Positions 8,689 to 17,900 of a stretch of DNA of 47,960 bases are shown here, in pieces. The notes beneath the pieces were generated by a model. The model was not told the DNA's origin and ran no database searches. It saw only the letters and a list, made by a program, of their open reading frames with translations. Numbering within the stretch: the first letter of the stretch is position 1; each line of letters starts with the position of its first letter. Origin of the DNA: Rivularia sp. MS3 (GTDB lineage Bacteria; Cyanobacteriota; Cyanobacteriia; Cyanobacteriales; Nostocaceae); assembly GCA_019192545.1 (NCBI GenBank), contig JAHCMI010000073.1:1-47960 (forward strand), written 5' to 3'. Both the position numbers and the translations under genes were made by a program.

Positions 8689-9396
8689 TTACTTTTCTGA
8701 ATATGGCTTATATCTATCGTTACCTAATTTAGTTAGATTACAAGTTCTACATAGTATTTGAAGAATTGCATTGTTTTTATGATACTGTTGCCAATTTTCA
8801 ATAAACTCACTACTGTACTCATCTTTTTTAAATCTAAATCCGTGGATACATTTATAATCTTCTACTGATGGATAGCTAATAATTCTATATTCATGCTCGA
8901 AAGAATTAAGAATAGAAATAAATGTTTTCTCATTATGGTCAACCTGAATATTTTCTCTAGATTCACAAATGCAACATTTTTTGTTCTTTGATAAACTCAA
9001 ATACTCATCTATTTGATATTGTATCGCCTGTCTATAAGCACTTATCCTATCTTGCTTATCCAGTTTATATAATGCAATACTTTTATCTTTTTTAGTTTTT
9101 GCAGTACATTTTTTATAAGAAAAATCACATGAGTTTCCTTGATTATCTACGAGAAAAAAACAATAATGTGAGCTATTTTTCTCTGCTATATCAACTTTTA
9201 TATGGGAGACATCTTTAATTTTTTGTTCTCGTCTAGGATGATATTCTAATAAATCCATAACAAAATTATGGTCATAGTCTGATAGAAATTCTTGATATCC
9301 TCTGGATAATATTTTACGAGCGTGTTCTTGAACATCTCCCCATATCCTAAAATTAATTCCACCGAGTGTGAACTTACTTTTTTTAGCAGTTACCAT
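8689..9396 (-). CDS. DCL (DUF3223) domain protein with C-terminal HNH-like nuclease domain
   Basis: 235 residues. The N-terminal part (about 8-100) reads like the DUF3223/DCL domain: LGGINFRIWGDVQEHARKIL, then FVMDLLEYHPRREQKI, then a DFSYKKC segment. The C-terminal part (about 138-230) has CCICESRENIQVDHNEKTF and a later CRTCN, the Cys-x2-Cys, Asp-His and Cys-x2-Cys-Asn pattern of an HNH endonuclease with a structural zinc. Its target is unknown; stand-alone HNH proteins of this sort occur in mobile elements and defence islands. The gene is leftward, 68 bases after the unknown gene upstream. AT-rich composition suggests transfer. Confidence 0.7.
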   Translation of the reverse strand: MVTAKKSKFTLGGINFRIWGDVQEHARKILSRGYQEFLSDYDHNFVMDLLEYHPRREQKIKDVSHIKVDIAEKNSSHYCFFLVDNQGNSCDFSYKKCTAKTKKDKSIALYKLDKQDRISAYRQAIQYQIDEYLSLSKNKKCCICESRENIQVDHNEKTFISILNSFEHEYRIISYPSVEDYKCIHGFRFKKDEYSSEFIENWQQYHKNNAILQILCRTCNLTKLGNDRYKPYSEK

Positions 9397-9464
9397 AATT
9401 ACTCAATACTTTTAATAGTTATTCTTTAATATTTGATACACCAGGTAAATTATTTGTTCCACTA

Positions 9465-10220
9465 TTATCCAGGGCTTGACTCTTTACTTTTTAGCTCAGT
9501 TTTAGAAGGCTTATTTAGATCCGGCTTTTGCTCCAATTTCTGTTTATCTTTCTTGCCTTTCCTTTTTTTTAATTTTATAAACTTAGGCAATTCTGTCGTG
9601 GGTACACCCATTAAACTATCAAAACCAAACAAGTCTTTATCTGGTAAGAATTTGGCTTTAATTTGTACAAAAAACGTTTCTCCTTGCTGGTCTTTTTTTA
9701 GTTTTGGATTGAAGCGGAATGGGGGAACCGGAGCCGAATCCCATAGCAGGGGAGCGTGCAACGCACTTGCAAATAGTTTGCGACTGTCTTGGGAAAGCGA
9801 TTTGAAATATTCCAACGTGTTTTCAGTGAAATTCCTGTGAACGCTGATAACTGGAGTTTTACAAACAGCGATGAATTGCCATTTACCAGCAAGCTTGAAT
9901 TCAAAATCTTCTAGTTCGGCTACACCTTTATTTGAACCATCATCAAACCCCACTAGCTGAAATCGGACTTGGTGCGGTTTATCCTTTCCTGGTAAATGAA
10001 GAATTTTTGGATAAACAATTAATCTTAGGTTGTTACCGTGATTTTTCATTTCCAGTTTCAATGCCGATAGTGTCTTACGGTGATGTGGGGAGTAAAATAG
10101 CCGATATTTTTTTGTGTCCTGTTCTGTTTTGATACAGACGTAAAATTTTTCGTTCTCCTCCTCTATTTCTTTTATGACTTCCCCACGTATTACCCCTACC
10201 GCTTGAAAAAAGTTATCCAT
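9465..10220 (-). CDS. Conserved-looking hypothetical plasmid protein
   Basis: I take the ATG at 10220 (MDNFFQAVGVIRGEV) rather than an upstream TTG at 10241. That gives 251 residues. The first 150 are beta-rich with alternating charged and hydrophobic positions (VGVIRGEVIKEI, FYVCIKTE, YRLFYSPH), which would suit a small barrel. The C-terminus is very basic and low in complexity (KLKKRKGKKDKQK), likely disordered and nucleic-acid binding. No signal peptide. From memory, similar proteins occur on cyanobacterial plasmids without known function. A single-stranded DNA-binding role is only a guess. Confidence 0.65.
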   Translation of the reverse strand: MDNFFQAVGVIRGEVIKEIEEENEKFYVCIKTEQDTKKYRLFYSPHHRKTLSALKLEMKNHGNNLRLIVYPKILHLPGKDKPHQVRFQLVGFDDGSNKGVAELEDFEFKLAGKWQFIAVCKTPVISVHRNFTENTLEYFKSLSQDSRKLFASALHAPLLWDSAPVPPFRFNPKLKKDQQGETFFVQIKAKFLPDKDLFGFDSLMGVPTTELPKFIKLKKRKGKKDKQKLEQKPDLNKPSKTELKSKESSPG

Positions 10221-10522
10221 AACAATTAAATGCCTGCCCAAGAGGCTAAGTACATTTTCCTATCAATTAACATAATAATAGGAATCCCTTCCATGTAACT
10301 GTGGAATGTTTCGAGAACGGCGTTGAAGGTTGGAACGTGCTGCCAAGAGGACGCTACACACCCCGAACCCAAACCCAAACTACGTTTCCTGGTCCCATCT
10401 CAGTTTTCTCATTTAACTCTTACTGTTATCTCAGTTACGAATCATTGCCACCTCAGTTTCATCCCTCATAGTAATAAGTAACGAAGAGAAAACACGCAAA
10501 TCCCAATAAGAGGTAACGACAA
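10221..10522. other. Divergent intergenic region
   Basis: It lies between the leftward unknown gene and the rightward DM13 gene and must hold both promoters. An AAGAGGT ribosome binding site sits just before the DM13 start. A C-rich ACCCAAACCCAAA repeat occurs near 10367-10380. Nothing else stands out. Confidence 0.4.
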
Positions 10523-11002
10523 ATGAAATTTAACAAATTAGCTGGTTTAGGAATCGCATCTATCGTATTGTTCGGCAGTGTTGGACAATTATCACTCAAC
10601 GCACAACCAGCCCAAGCACAAAGAGCAGGACAAACTATTAGAGTTGCTGCAAAATCTCAGTCACTAATTGCATCCGGTAGCTTCGTTACTACAGAACAAG
10701 ACCACCCCACCAACGGTACGGCTAAAATTGTTGAGAAAAACGGTAAACGTTATCTGGAATTCAGTAAAGGATTCACCACAGCACGCGGACCAAAGGTAAG
10801 AGTTGTTCTCCACCGCAAAAGCACCGTACCCGTCAACTTACAAGAAAAGAATTACGTAACTCTGGCTAACTTACAACGTTTCGATGGCGCTCAACGTTAC
10901 GAAATTCCTGCCAACTTTGACTTAGATGACTTCAAATCTGTAGCAATCTGGTGTGAAGAATTTAATGTCACCTTTGGTTTCGCTAGATTGCAAGGTGCTT
11001 AG
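10523..11002 (+). CDS. Secreted DM13-domain protein
   Basis: 159 residues with a clear signal peptide: basic MKFNK start, hydrophobic core LAGLGIASIVLFGSVGQLSL and a cleavage region AQPAQAQ near residue 33. The mature part matches a DM13 domain: SGSFVTTEQDHPTNGTAKIV, the G-x-R-YLEFS block, GPKVRVVLH, and a C-terminal FKSVAIWCEEFNVTFGFARL with the conserved Cys. DM13 is proposed to be a redox-type domain in secreted proteins. A good AGAGGT ribosome binding site precedes the ATG. It is monocistronic, with a terminator at 11098. Its value to the plasmid is unclear. Confidence 0.88.
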   Translation: MKFNKLAGLGIASIVLFGSVGQLSLNAQPAQAQRAGQTIRVAAKSQSLIASGSFVTTEQDHPTNGTAKIVEKNGKRYLEFSKGFTTARGPKVRVVLHRKSTVPVNLQEKNYVTLANLQRFDGAQRYEIPANFDLDDFKSVAIWCEEFNVTFGFARLQGA

Positions 11003-11097
11003 ACGAGGGAACCGCCTCCGCTTAAAACTCACTTTTATATGTAGGATTTATCTTTATTATTTTATTGCTTGTACGACAACCATAAACACCGTTTTAT

Positions 11098-11135
11098 CAG
11101 CAACACCCAGCTTAATCTGGGGTTGCTGTTTTTTT
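11098..11135 (+). terminator. Rho-independent terminator after the DM13 gene
   Basis: A stem CAGCAACACCCAG (11098-11110) pairs with CTGGGGTTGCTG (11117-11128) with one bulge, followed by a run of seven T. It may also serve the converging parAB operon. Confidence 0.8.
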
Positions 11136-11223
11136 GGCTTAATAACAAGAGGCATTTTTGGATTTAGCCGGTGCTGCTTTTTTGTTTATCATTATTATGA
11201 TGTGATTTTTATTGGAAGTAATA

Positions 11224-12228
11224 CTACTCCTCAATCAGCGCTTCAATTTGAGATAGCAGTTTTTCTAAAGTCTTCTGTTTTTTGGGATTGTCCCACACTT
11301 TGGACTTTTGCAAGCGCGGTAGTGCAATTTTGTAACGTTCTTTGAGCGGGTGTTCTGATGCTGCAACTTGATTTGCTGCTTTGACACGTTCGTTGATTTG
11401 AGTGAGGGATAAGTTTTCTGCAATCGCTATTTCTATCAAATTTTGCCGCTTCTTTTCATCTTTTACTTTGGCTATGGCACGGGCTTTGGTGTACTCTAAC
11501 TTCCCTTGTCGCAACACTTTCAGCACATCCGTGGGTAATTTAAGTAATGGCAGACGATTTTTGACAAACGAATCCCAACCCATCTTTCCTAAAGATGTAA
11601 ATAGCTCCTCAATTACCTTACTTTCGGTTTGAGACATAACGTTATGTCTCACTTCGGAATCTTCATCTTTATGGCGGTCGCAAACGTTCCGCATTCGATT
11701 AAGATAGCTGATTACTTCTTCTTGTTCGAGTTCCAACCGCATTGCTAGCAGTTCCAAAATCCCCTCGGTTTCTTCCAGGGGGTTGAGGTCTTCACGTTGT
11801 AAATTCTCAACCAAGCGCACCTGATGGGTAATGGTGTCGTTCATCTCCCGAACGATTACGGGTACCTCGGTTAGTCCTGCCATTTGGGCAGCTTTAAAAC
11901 GGCGTTCTCCGGCGACTAACTCGTAGTTATTCTTTGGTAAAGGACGCACTAACAGAGGTTCGAGAATTCCCAGTTCTTTTATTGATGCAGATAGTTTTTC
12001 TAATTTATTGGGGTCGAAGTAACGCCGGGGTTGGGATTCGGGTAATTTGATTGCTCCAATAGCTATGCTCGAAGACGGTGCGTCATTTTTGTTTTGGGTA
12101 TCATTCGGGGCAGCCTCTTCTCCAAGTAAAGCGGAGACACCTTGAAGTTTACTGGTGTAGGGTTGTTTTTTCTTAGTTGTTTTATTAGTTGTTGTTCTAT
12201 TAGTTGTTCTATTAGTTGCTTTATTCAT
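11224..12228 (-). CDS. parB: ParB-family partition protein
   Basis: 334 residues. After a Thr/Asn/Lys-rich tail (about 1-28) the ParB N-terminal domain runs from about 56 to 150: a PRRYFDPNKLEKLSASI segment, the GERRFKAAQ box (about 107-115) and ENLQREDLNP (about 141-150), the nucleotide-binding motifs of ParB/Spo0J CTPases. The helix-turn-helix region follows. It overlaps parA by 4 bases (ATGA), so the two are translationally coupled. Together they should segregate the plasmid by binding a centromere. The N-terminal Asn-Arg-Thr-Thr run comes from a short DNA repeat. Confidence 0.93.
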   Translation of the reverse strand: MNKATNRTTNRTTTNKTTKKKQPYTSKLQGVSALLGEEAAPNDTQNKNDAPSSSIAIGAIKLPESQPRRYFDPNKLEKLSASIKELGILEPLLVRPLPKNNYELVAGERRFKAAQMAGLTEVPVIVREMNDTITHQVRLVENLQREDLNPLEETEGILELLAMRLELEQEEVISYLNRMRNVCDRHKDEDSEVRHNVMSQTESKVIEELFTSLGKMGWDSFVKNRLPLLKLPTDVLKVLRQGKLEYTKARAIAKVKDEKKRQNLIEIAIAENLSLTQINERVKAANQVAASEHPLKERYKIALPRLQKSKVWDNPKKQKTLEKLLSQIEALIEE

Positions 12229-12983
12229 GGTAGTTTCTCTAAGCCCGAAGTAATTTTTTTCATCACCCTAATTGCTGGGTGTTTGGGATTCGTTATAGCT
12301 AAGGGTAAGCGAGCTTCACTAGCATCGGCAAATGCTATTGTTTTGGGTATGGGGTCAAAAACTGTAGCTAAGGGCGATAATTGTTCTTTTATTGCTTCAT
12401 AAGTCCGACTTTCTTGAGCGGTACGGGCATCATACATTGTAGGAATAAAACCAGCAATCGCCAAAGAAGGATTTGCACCTTTTCGCAAGCGAGCGACAGT
12501 TTTGAGTAATAAATCGGTTCCCTGGAAACTTTTAAACTGACACTGGATTGGAACTAATACGTGAGTTGCTGCCACTAAGCTAACAACGCTCAAAATTCCC
12601 AGGGATGGGGGACAGTCGATGAGAATGTAGTCGTATTCATCGAGTACGCTAAGTAGTGCATTTTTCAGTCGCATCTCGCGCATTAGTGCTGCAACTAGTT
12701 CGAGTTCGGCAGCACTGAGATTGATATTAGCAGGAACAAAAGACATACCGTGAATCAGTTCTGGATGCACGGGCAAATCCTCTTCTCCCACTACCGCTTC
12801 GTATATTGTTTGGGTAATGTTTTCTGGTTCCAAACCCATAAACGTCGTTAAAGATGCTTGTGGGTCCATATCTATAAGTAGGACGCGATGCTTTTTTTTA
12901 GCTAGGTGGTAGCCCAAGTTCATTGTTAAACTTGTTTTACCTACGCCGCCACTTTGATTAAATAACGCTATGATGCGGCACAT
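12225..12983 (-). CDS. parA: ParA-family partition ATPase with Ser in place of the signature Lys
   Basis: 252 residues, the short form without an N-terminal DNA-binding domain. The P-loop is NQSGGVGKTS (residues 9-18), switch I is around DMDPQAS and the Walker B is ILIDCPPSLG. ParA/MinD enzymes normally have KGGxGKT; here the first Lys is Ser (residue 11). A NQSGG form seems familiar from other cyanobacterial ParA-like proteins, so this is probably a lineage variant and not a broken gene. It is the first gene of the parAB pair, with inverted repeats just upstream as candidate operator or centromere. Confidence 0.93.
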   Translation of the reverse strand: MCRIIALFNQSGGVGKTSLTMNLGYHLAKKKHRVLLIDMDPQASLTTFMGLEPENITQTIYEAVVGEEDLPVHPELIHGMSFVPANINLSAAELELVAALMREMRLKNALLSVLDEYDYILIDCPPSLGILSVVSLVAATHVLVPIQCQFKSFQGTDLLLKTVARLRKGANPSLAIAGFIPTMYDARTAQESRTYEAIKEQLSPLATVFDPIPKTIAFADASEARLPLAITNPKHPAIRVMKKITSGLEKLP

Positions 12984-13001
12984 GGTACGAGTTATATATT
13001 A

Positions 13002-13067
13002 CAGTTGTATAAAAGTTGCCTTCTTACTTGCCAGATTTTAGCGCTGTGAGGTGGTGTAATACAACTG
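13002..13067. promoter_or_regulatory. Inverted repeat upstream of parA, possible operator or parS
   Basis: CAGTTGTAT (13002-13010) and ATACAACTG (13059-13067) form a perfect 9-bp inverted repeat spanning 66 bp in the 100-bp gap between parA and the gene upstream of it. Its position fits a parA operator or a ParB binding site. The long spacing argues for two half-operators and against a hairpin. Confidence 0.5.
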
Positions 13068-13083
13068 GATATAGCGATAATTT

Positions 13084-13575
13084 TTATTCCAAACCTATAT
13101 CTTCTTTGAGATTTTTGAGTAATATTTGGAGTTGAGGTAGGGTGTAAACGTTTATGGTTAACACTGGTTTACTTGAACCACCTAGCAGACCTATTGCCCG
13201 ACTCGTATCGTAATCAACTTCTTTTAATCTTGTGACAAGTTCATTTGCTTTATGCCTACCAACATTACAACGGGAGTGGACAAAGGTTTCAATATCGCTG
13301 CGGAACGTTACTTCCACTCCAGTTTCACCTGAAAACTTTAAAGTTTCAGCATAAACAATACCAGGAGAAGATGTGCCTTCAGCTTTTATTACACAAGCTA
13401 ATAATACGGACTTAAAATCCGAAGACATTTTAGCTAAATCTTTTTTACTGTTGGAAACTTCATTATCACCGGCATAGCCAAAACTAACTTCTGAAGGAAC
13501 AATGCATTCTTCTAGTGGTATAGGTTGACCGTAAGAAGAACCCAGGATTTGTTTTCTACGCTTTGATTCACCCAT
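13084..13575 (-). CDS. Hypothetical protein upstream of parAB
   Basis: I choose the ATG at 13575 because it gives MGESKRRKQILG, a start I recall from small cyanobacterial proteins of unknown function (MGE(S/A)KRRK family); an upstream start at 13590 would add five residues. This makes 163 residues with no membrane segment or recognised domain. The C-terminal part alternates hydrophobic residues (VLTINVYTLPQLQILLKNL). It is co-directional with parAB but separated by about 100 bp containing the inverted repeat, so it may have its own promoter. Confidence 0.65.
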   Translation of the reverse strand: MGESKRRKQILGSSYGQPIPLEECIVPSEVSFGYAGDNEVSNSKKDLAKMSSDFKSVLLACVIKAEGTSSPGIVYAETLKFSGETGVEVTFRSDIETFVHSRCNVGRHKANELVTRLKEVDYDTSRAIGLLGGSSKPVLTINVYTLPQLQILLKNLKEDIGLE

Positions 13576-13884
13576 GATGGAAGATGCCAACTCTATATAT
13601 ATGCTGCAATACTACGGTACTGGGGAGTGAAAAAACAATGTTGTTTCAGAAAAAAATTAAAGTAAGAAAAGTTAGGTATCTTTTTCTTATTGGGATTTAA
13701 AAAAGGTTGAGCAGGCAATTGTTGTAGCAATCGTAACTCAGCAGTTTTATTGCGAGCTAATAGTAGGTGTTACTGTCGGTTGGACTGAAAAATCCCCATA
13801 AAATAAAATTTAGCCTTGAAATAGAATATATACGTTAGACTCCTGGTAGAATTTAATACAATTTATCTAGAGACTGAAATATGT
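13576..13884. other. Divergent intergenic region upstream of the CHAT operon
   Basis: About 310 bases between two divergent genes; no gene seen. The AT-rich part just before 13885 presumably carries the promoter of the CHAT-STAND operon. I see no strong operator-like repeat. Confidence 0.4.
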
Positions 13885-14925
13885 ATGGAACGAAGCACTC
13901 AACAACAGAAAATCTTGATTCTGGCAGCAATCCCCCACGGCTTGCGATTAGATAAAGAAATTCGCTCCATAGAAGAATGTATCCGCCGCGCCATAAGGCG
14001 AGATATGTTTGAAGTTGATATTAGAACTGCTGTTCGACCTCAAGATATTCGTCGTGCGATCGCCGAAGAAAAACCCCAAATCGTCCATTTCTGCGGACAC
14101 GGTTTGGAGGATGGTAGTTTGCTATTAGAAGACGATGGGGGGCATGACAAAGCTGTTCCACCAGAAGGGCTGTCATCACTTTTTAAACTGCACGCGGATT
14201 ATGTTGACTGTGTGCTGTTAAATGCTTGTCACTCTGTCAAATCTGCTGAAGCAATCAGCGAATATATTAATTATGCGATTGGGATGAACCAGCAGATTCA
14301 GGATAAATCTGCAATTGGGTTTGCTCAAGGTTTTTATGATGGATTGGGTTACACTACTCCAGAAAATCAAAATATGTTCCAAAGAGCTTTTCAAGAAGGT
14401 TTAGTTGCTATTAAACTAGAAAGCCTTTCCCAGGCTCAGATTCCCGTTATTAAAACAAAAATAAATACTAATATACATAAACCACACATGGATATAGCTT
14501 TACTAGTCAAATTTTTAGCGCCCTGTCTGCCATTTCTACTAAATGTGGGCAATAAAGCAGTAGAAGGTGCAGCCCAGAAACTTGGTGAAGATGTTTGGAG
14601 AAAGGCAACTGCTGTTTGGAGTAAGCTACGACCAAAAGTAGAAGCAAAGCCAATGGCGAAAGGAGCAGCGGAAGAATTGGCTAATTCTCCCAACGATACA
14701 GATGCTTTGGAAATACTCCAAAAGCAACTTAAGAAGTTATTGGATGAAGACAAAGCTTTAGCTGCTGAGATAGCTGGTTTTATGGAAGAAAACTCCGAAG
14801 TAATTTCCAAGGTTGTTAATACCTTTAATCAAAATATTACTGGTAATGATAATGTGGTACAGAATGTTACAGGTGATGGCAATAAGTCAATTGGGAAAGT
14901 AAGTGGCGATGCAACTATTAATTAG
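13885..14925 (+). CDS. CHAT-domain cysteine protease with C-terminal Asn/Gly-rich signalling motif
   Basis: 346 residues. Residues 1-180 form a caspase-like CHAT domain: KILILAAIPHGLRLDKEI, then His72 in HFCGHG and Cys115 in LLNACHS make the dyad. Residues about 205-310 form a helical module with a hydrophobic stretch (IALLVKFLAPCLPFLL) and a KLGEDVWRKA/KLRPKVEAKP segment. Residues about 318-346 hold an Asn/Gly-rich motif: GNDNVVQN, then GDGN, IGKV and GD. The same motif lies at the N-terminus of the next protein, encoded 32 bases downstream of the stop. Such matched ends are how amyloid-type motifs link bacterial NLR sensors to effectors. The likely role is a death or defence protease activated by its partner. 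Confidence 0.85.
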   Translation: MERSTQQQKILILAAIPHGLRLDKEIRSIEECIRRAIRRDMFEVDIRTAVRPQDIRRAIAEEKPQIVHFCGHGLEDGSLLLEDDGGHDKAVPPEGLSSLFKLHADYVDCVLLNACHSVKSAEAISEYINYAIGMNQQIQDKSAIGFAQGFYDGLGYTTPENQNMFQRAFQEGLVAIKLESLSQAQIPVIKTKINTNIHKPHMDIALLVKFLAPCLPFLLNVGNKAVEGAAQKLGEDVWRKATAVWSKLRPKVEAKPMAKGAAEELANSPNDTDALEILQKQLKKLLDEDKALAAEIAGFMEENSEVISKVVNTFNQNITGNDNVVQNVTGDGNKSIGKVSGDATIN

Positions 14926-14957
14926 TCAAACCGTTAGTGGTTAAGGAGCGGAAGGGA

Positions 14958-17900
14958 GTGAGCATTTCAGGGGACGAGAATGTTTTTCAGAACATTGACG
15001 GTAGCAACAACACCACAATTGGTAAAGTAGGGCGTGACCTGAACATAACTAATAATTATTCTAATGATAGCGTTCAAAGCGTTAAAGCAGATTGGACAAA
15101 ACTTTTAGAACAAACAAGAGAAAATTTAATAGCAGTTCCAAATAAGATAGGTAATACAGTTTTTCTGAATCGCCAAGCAGAATTAAAAGCAATAGAAACA
15201 GCTTTTGCAAAAAGCAAAGTAGTTATTCTTTTGGGTTCTTCCGGATGTGGAAAAACAGTAATTGCCAAATCTTTGGCTGATAAAAAACTCAATTCAAACC
15301 AAGTAATTTGGTGGAAATCCAGTAGTTTTGATGTTTCAGATTTTTCATCTTTCCAAAGTTCCTTGAGGCTATCTTCTCCACTTCGAGATGTTCTTTCTGC
15401 TGTTAAACATCCTGCTTACGTAATAATTGATGGGGTAGACCGCATATTTTCTGAAACTGCATTTCAAAATTTGTCTGCACTTATTCATACACTTCAGCTA
15501 AATGTCGAAGATAGCCTTTGGCGACTCGTTATTCCTTGCCAAATAGAAGAGTGGAAAAGAGTTCAAATGCAGTTGGCTCGTGCCAATGTTTCGACAGCAA
15601 AATGGGAAATAATTCCAGTTAAAGAGCCTTCTATTAATGACCTTGAACCAGTTTGGGAAACATTTCCTGCTTTGCTACGGTTAAGATTACAACCTCAACT
15701 AAGGTCTCTGTTGCTAAAACCAAAGGTTCTTGATTTGCTAGCAACAAAATTATCAACTGGTGGCTCAGTTGATACACAAGCATGGGTTGGAGAATCTAAC
15801 CTAATTGAATGGTTTTGGGAGACTGAAGTTAGGAAGCAGCCCAATTCTAACTTACGTGCTAGTATCTTAAAATCATTGGGCGAGAAACAAGCAGATAATT
15901 TAGAACCTGAAACACCAATTGAAAATTTTTCTCACACCGAGCAAACACAGTTGGACTGCTTAATTAATGAACGTCTTTGTCAACAATGCGAAGAACGACT
16001 ATCTTTCTACCATGACCTTTACAGTGATTGGTCTAGGCAGCGAGTACTTTTAGGTAAAGGATATAACCTGTGGGATTATATTAAACCGCGAATTTCCTCT
16101 CCTCTTTGGCATCGTGCTGTCAGGCTTTATGGGTTACATCTCCTCGAACAACATCAAGACATAACAAAATGGCGAGATACGCTGATGTCTTGGGAGACAG
16201 ATGCAAATTCTCCCAACCTCGCCCAGGACTTGCTACTTGAAGCAGTTATTTTTGCTGCTAATCCGCAGCCACTTCTCGAACGTCTTTGGTCTGATTTAGC
16301 TGCTAATAACGGTTTGTTGCTGCGCCGTTTGTTAGGGCGTTTTCTGTATGTAGCAACACTGCCCAATCCGATGATGCGGGAAATATTCAGCAAAGATTCA
16401 GAAACTTTAGCTGCAACTGTCAACCGGATACCATACTGGCTCTACTGGTTGCCGATGCTCAGGTTCCTATATCAACATTTGGAAGATGTAGTAAATTTAG
16501 CACCCAAAGAAATCGCAGAAATTGCAGGTGCATGGTTGTGGAGAGGAGGGATAGAAAGCCCATTGCGCCTGGAGGCAGCGCAATTAGCTTTAACTTTGGC
16601 AGAAAAAATACAGCATCAAAAACAAGAGGAGCGGTTTCGCAGCAGTGACGATAAATTTGAGGAAACCGTGTATCTTGCAGCACTTGCGGCAGTGAATGAG
16701 CTACCATCACGTTTAACCTCTTTTGTTCTGCAAGCCTGTGGTAGAGAAGAATTGAGTTTACCAGCATCACAGGATTGCGATGGAAAAGAGGAGAATTCTC
16801 AACAGCAGGTAACAATTAGGTCTATATTTGGAACATATGAAGTTGAACTCCCACCACCTTGGTCAGATGGTCCTAATCAGCAGGTAGATTTAGAATTTCA
16901 AAATTCCTGCTTAGAAGCTTGTGCGCTTCACCCAATCATTCAGTTTAAGCCAACCCTTGCACGGGAAGTTCTTCTGGCTTTACTAATAGAAGAACCTATC
17001 CCTCCAGACCCTTTTGACCTTCGTAACAGAACTATTAACGACAACTTAGAGATTGCCGAAGTGGAGGTATGGGAATACAAGCCTCCATTGTATAACCGTG
17101 GTCCGTTCCTCTTTTTTCTGAAGAACCAGCAAATTGAAGGATTGGAAGTAATTTTGCGTTTAGTCAATTTCGCTACAGAAAGGTGGGCAGCTAGATATAT
17201 TGAGAAAGGAGATACTGTACCTGAAATAAATATTACATTACCAGACGGCGAACATAAATGGATTGGTGATGCGGAGGTTTACAACTGGTATCGACCCCAC
17301 CACCTTTGTCCAAAACCAGTTGTTATTGCTTTAATGGCTTTAGAAAAATGGCTTTATGACCAAATTGATAAGAACGAGTCAATTGATACAATCATTGAGT
17401 TAATTTTACAGCGTTCAAACTCCTTGGCTTTTGCTGGGTTATTAAGTGCAGTTGGCTGCAAAAATCCTTCTCTTTTCTTAGGAGTTTTACGTCCTTTATT
17501 GGCTGTTTCTGAGTTTCATCAATGGGAATTTATGCATAGTAATCACCCAGAAAGAGGCATATGTATGGGGGATTGGTGGATGGAACCTGAGTGGCGACGT
17601 AAGCAAGCTCATGAATGGTACGAGCTTTCTCACCGGAAGAATGGATTAGATGAATGGGGACAACGGCTTTTTTTAAATGACCCAGACATGAGAGATTTTT
17701 TTGAGGAGGTACGCTCAAATTGGGTAATACAACTTCAGTTTTTTCAGGAAGAGGAAGATGTCAAAAATCCTTTAGAAACTTTGCTGTCATTTTATAAGCT
17801 TAATAAAGATTCCTTAGAAAAGCTAATAGCACAATACGACATTAAAAATTACAGTAGAAAAAATCATTCTGAATATGGGGATGTCTGGGTTTTTAATCCT

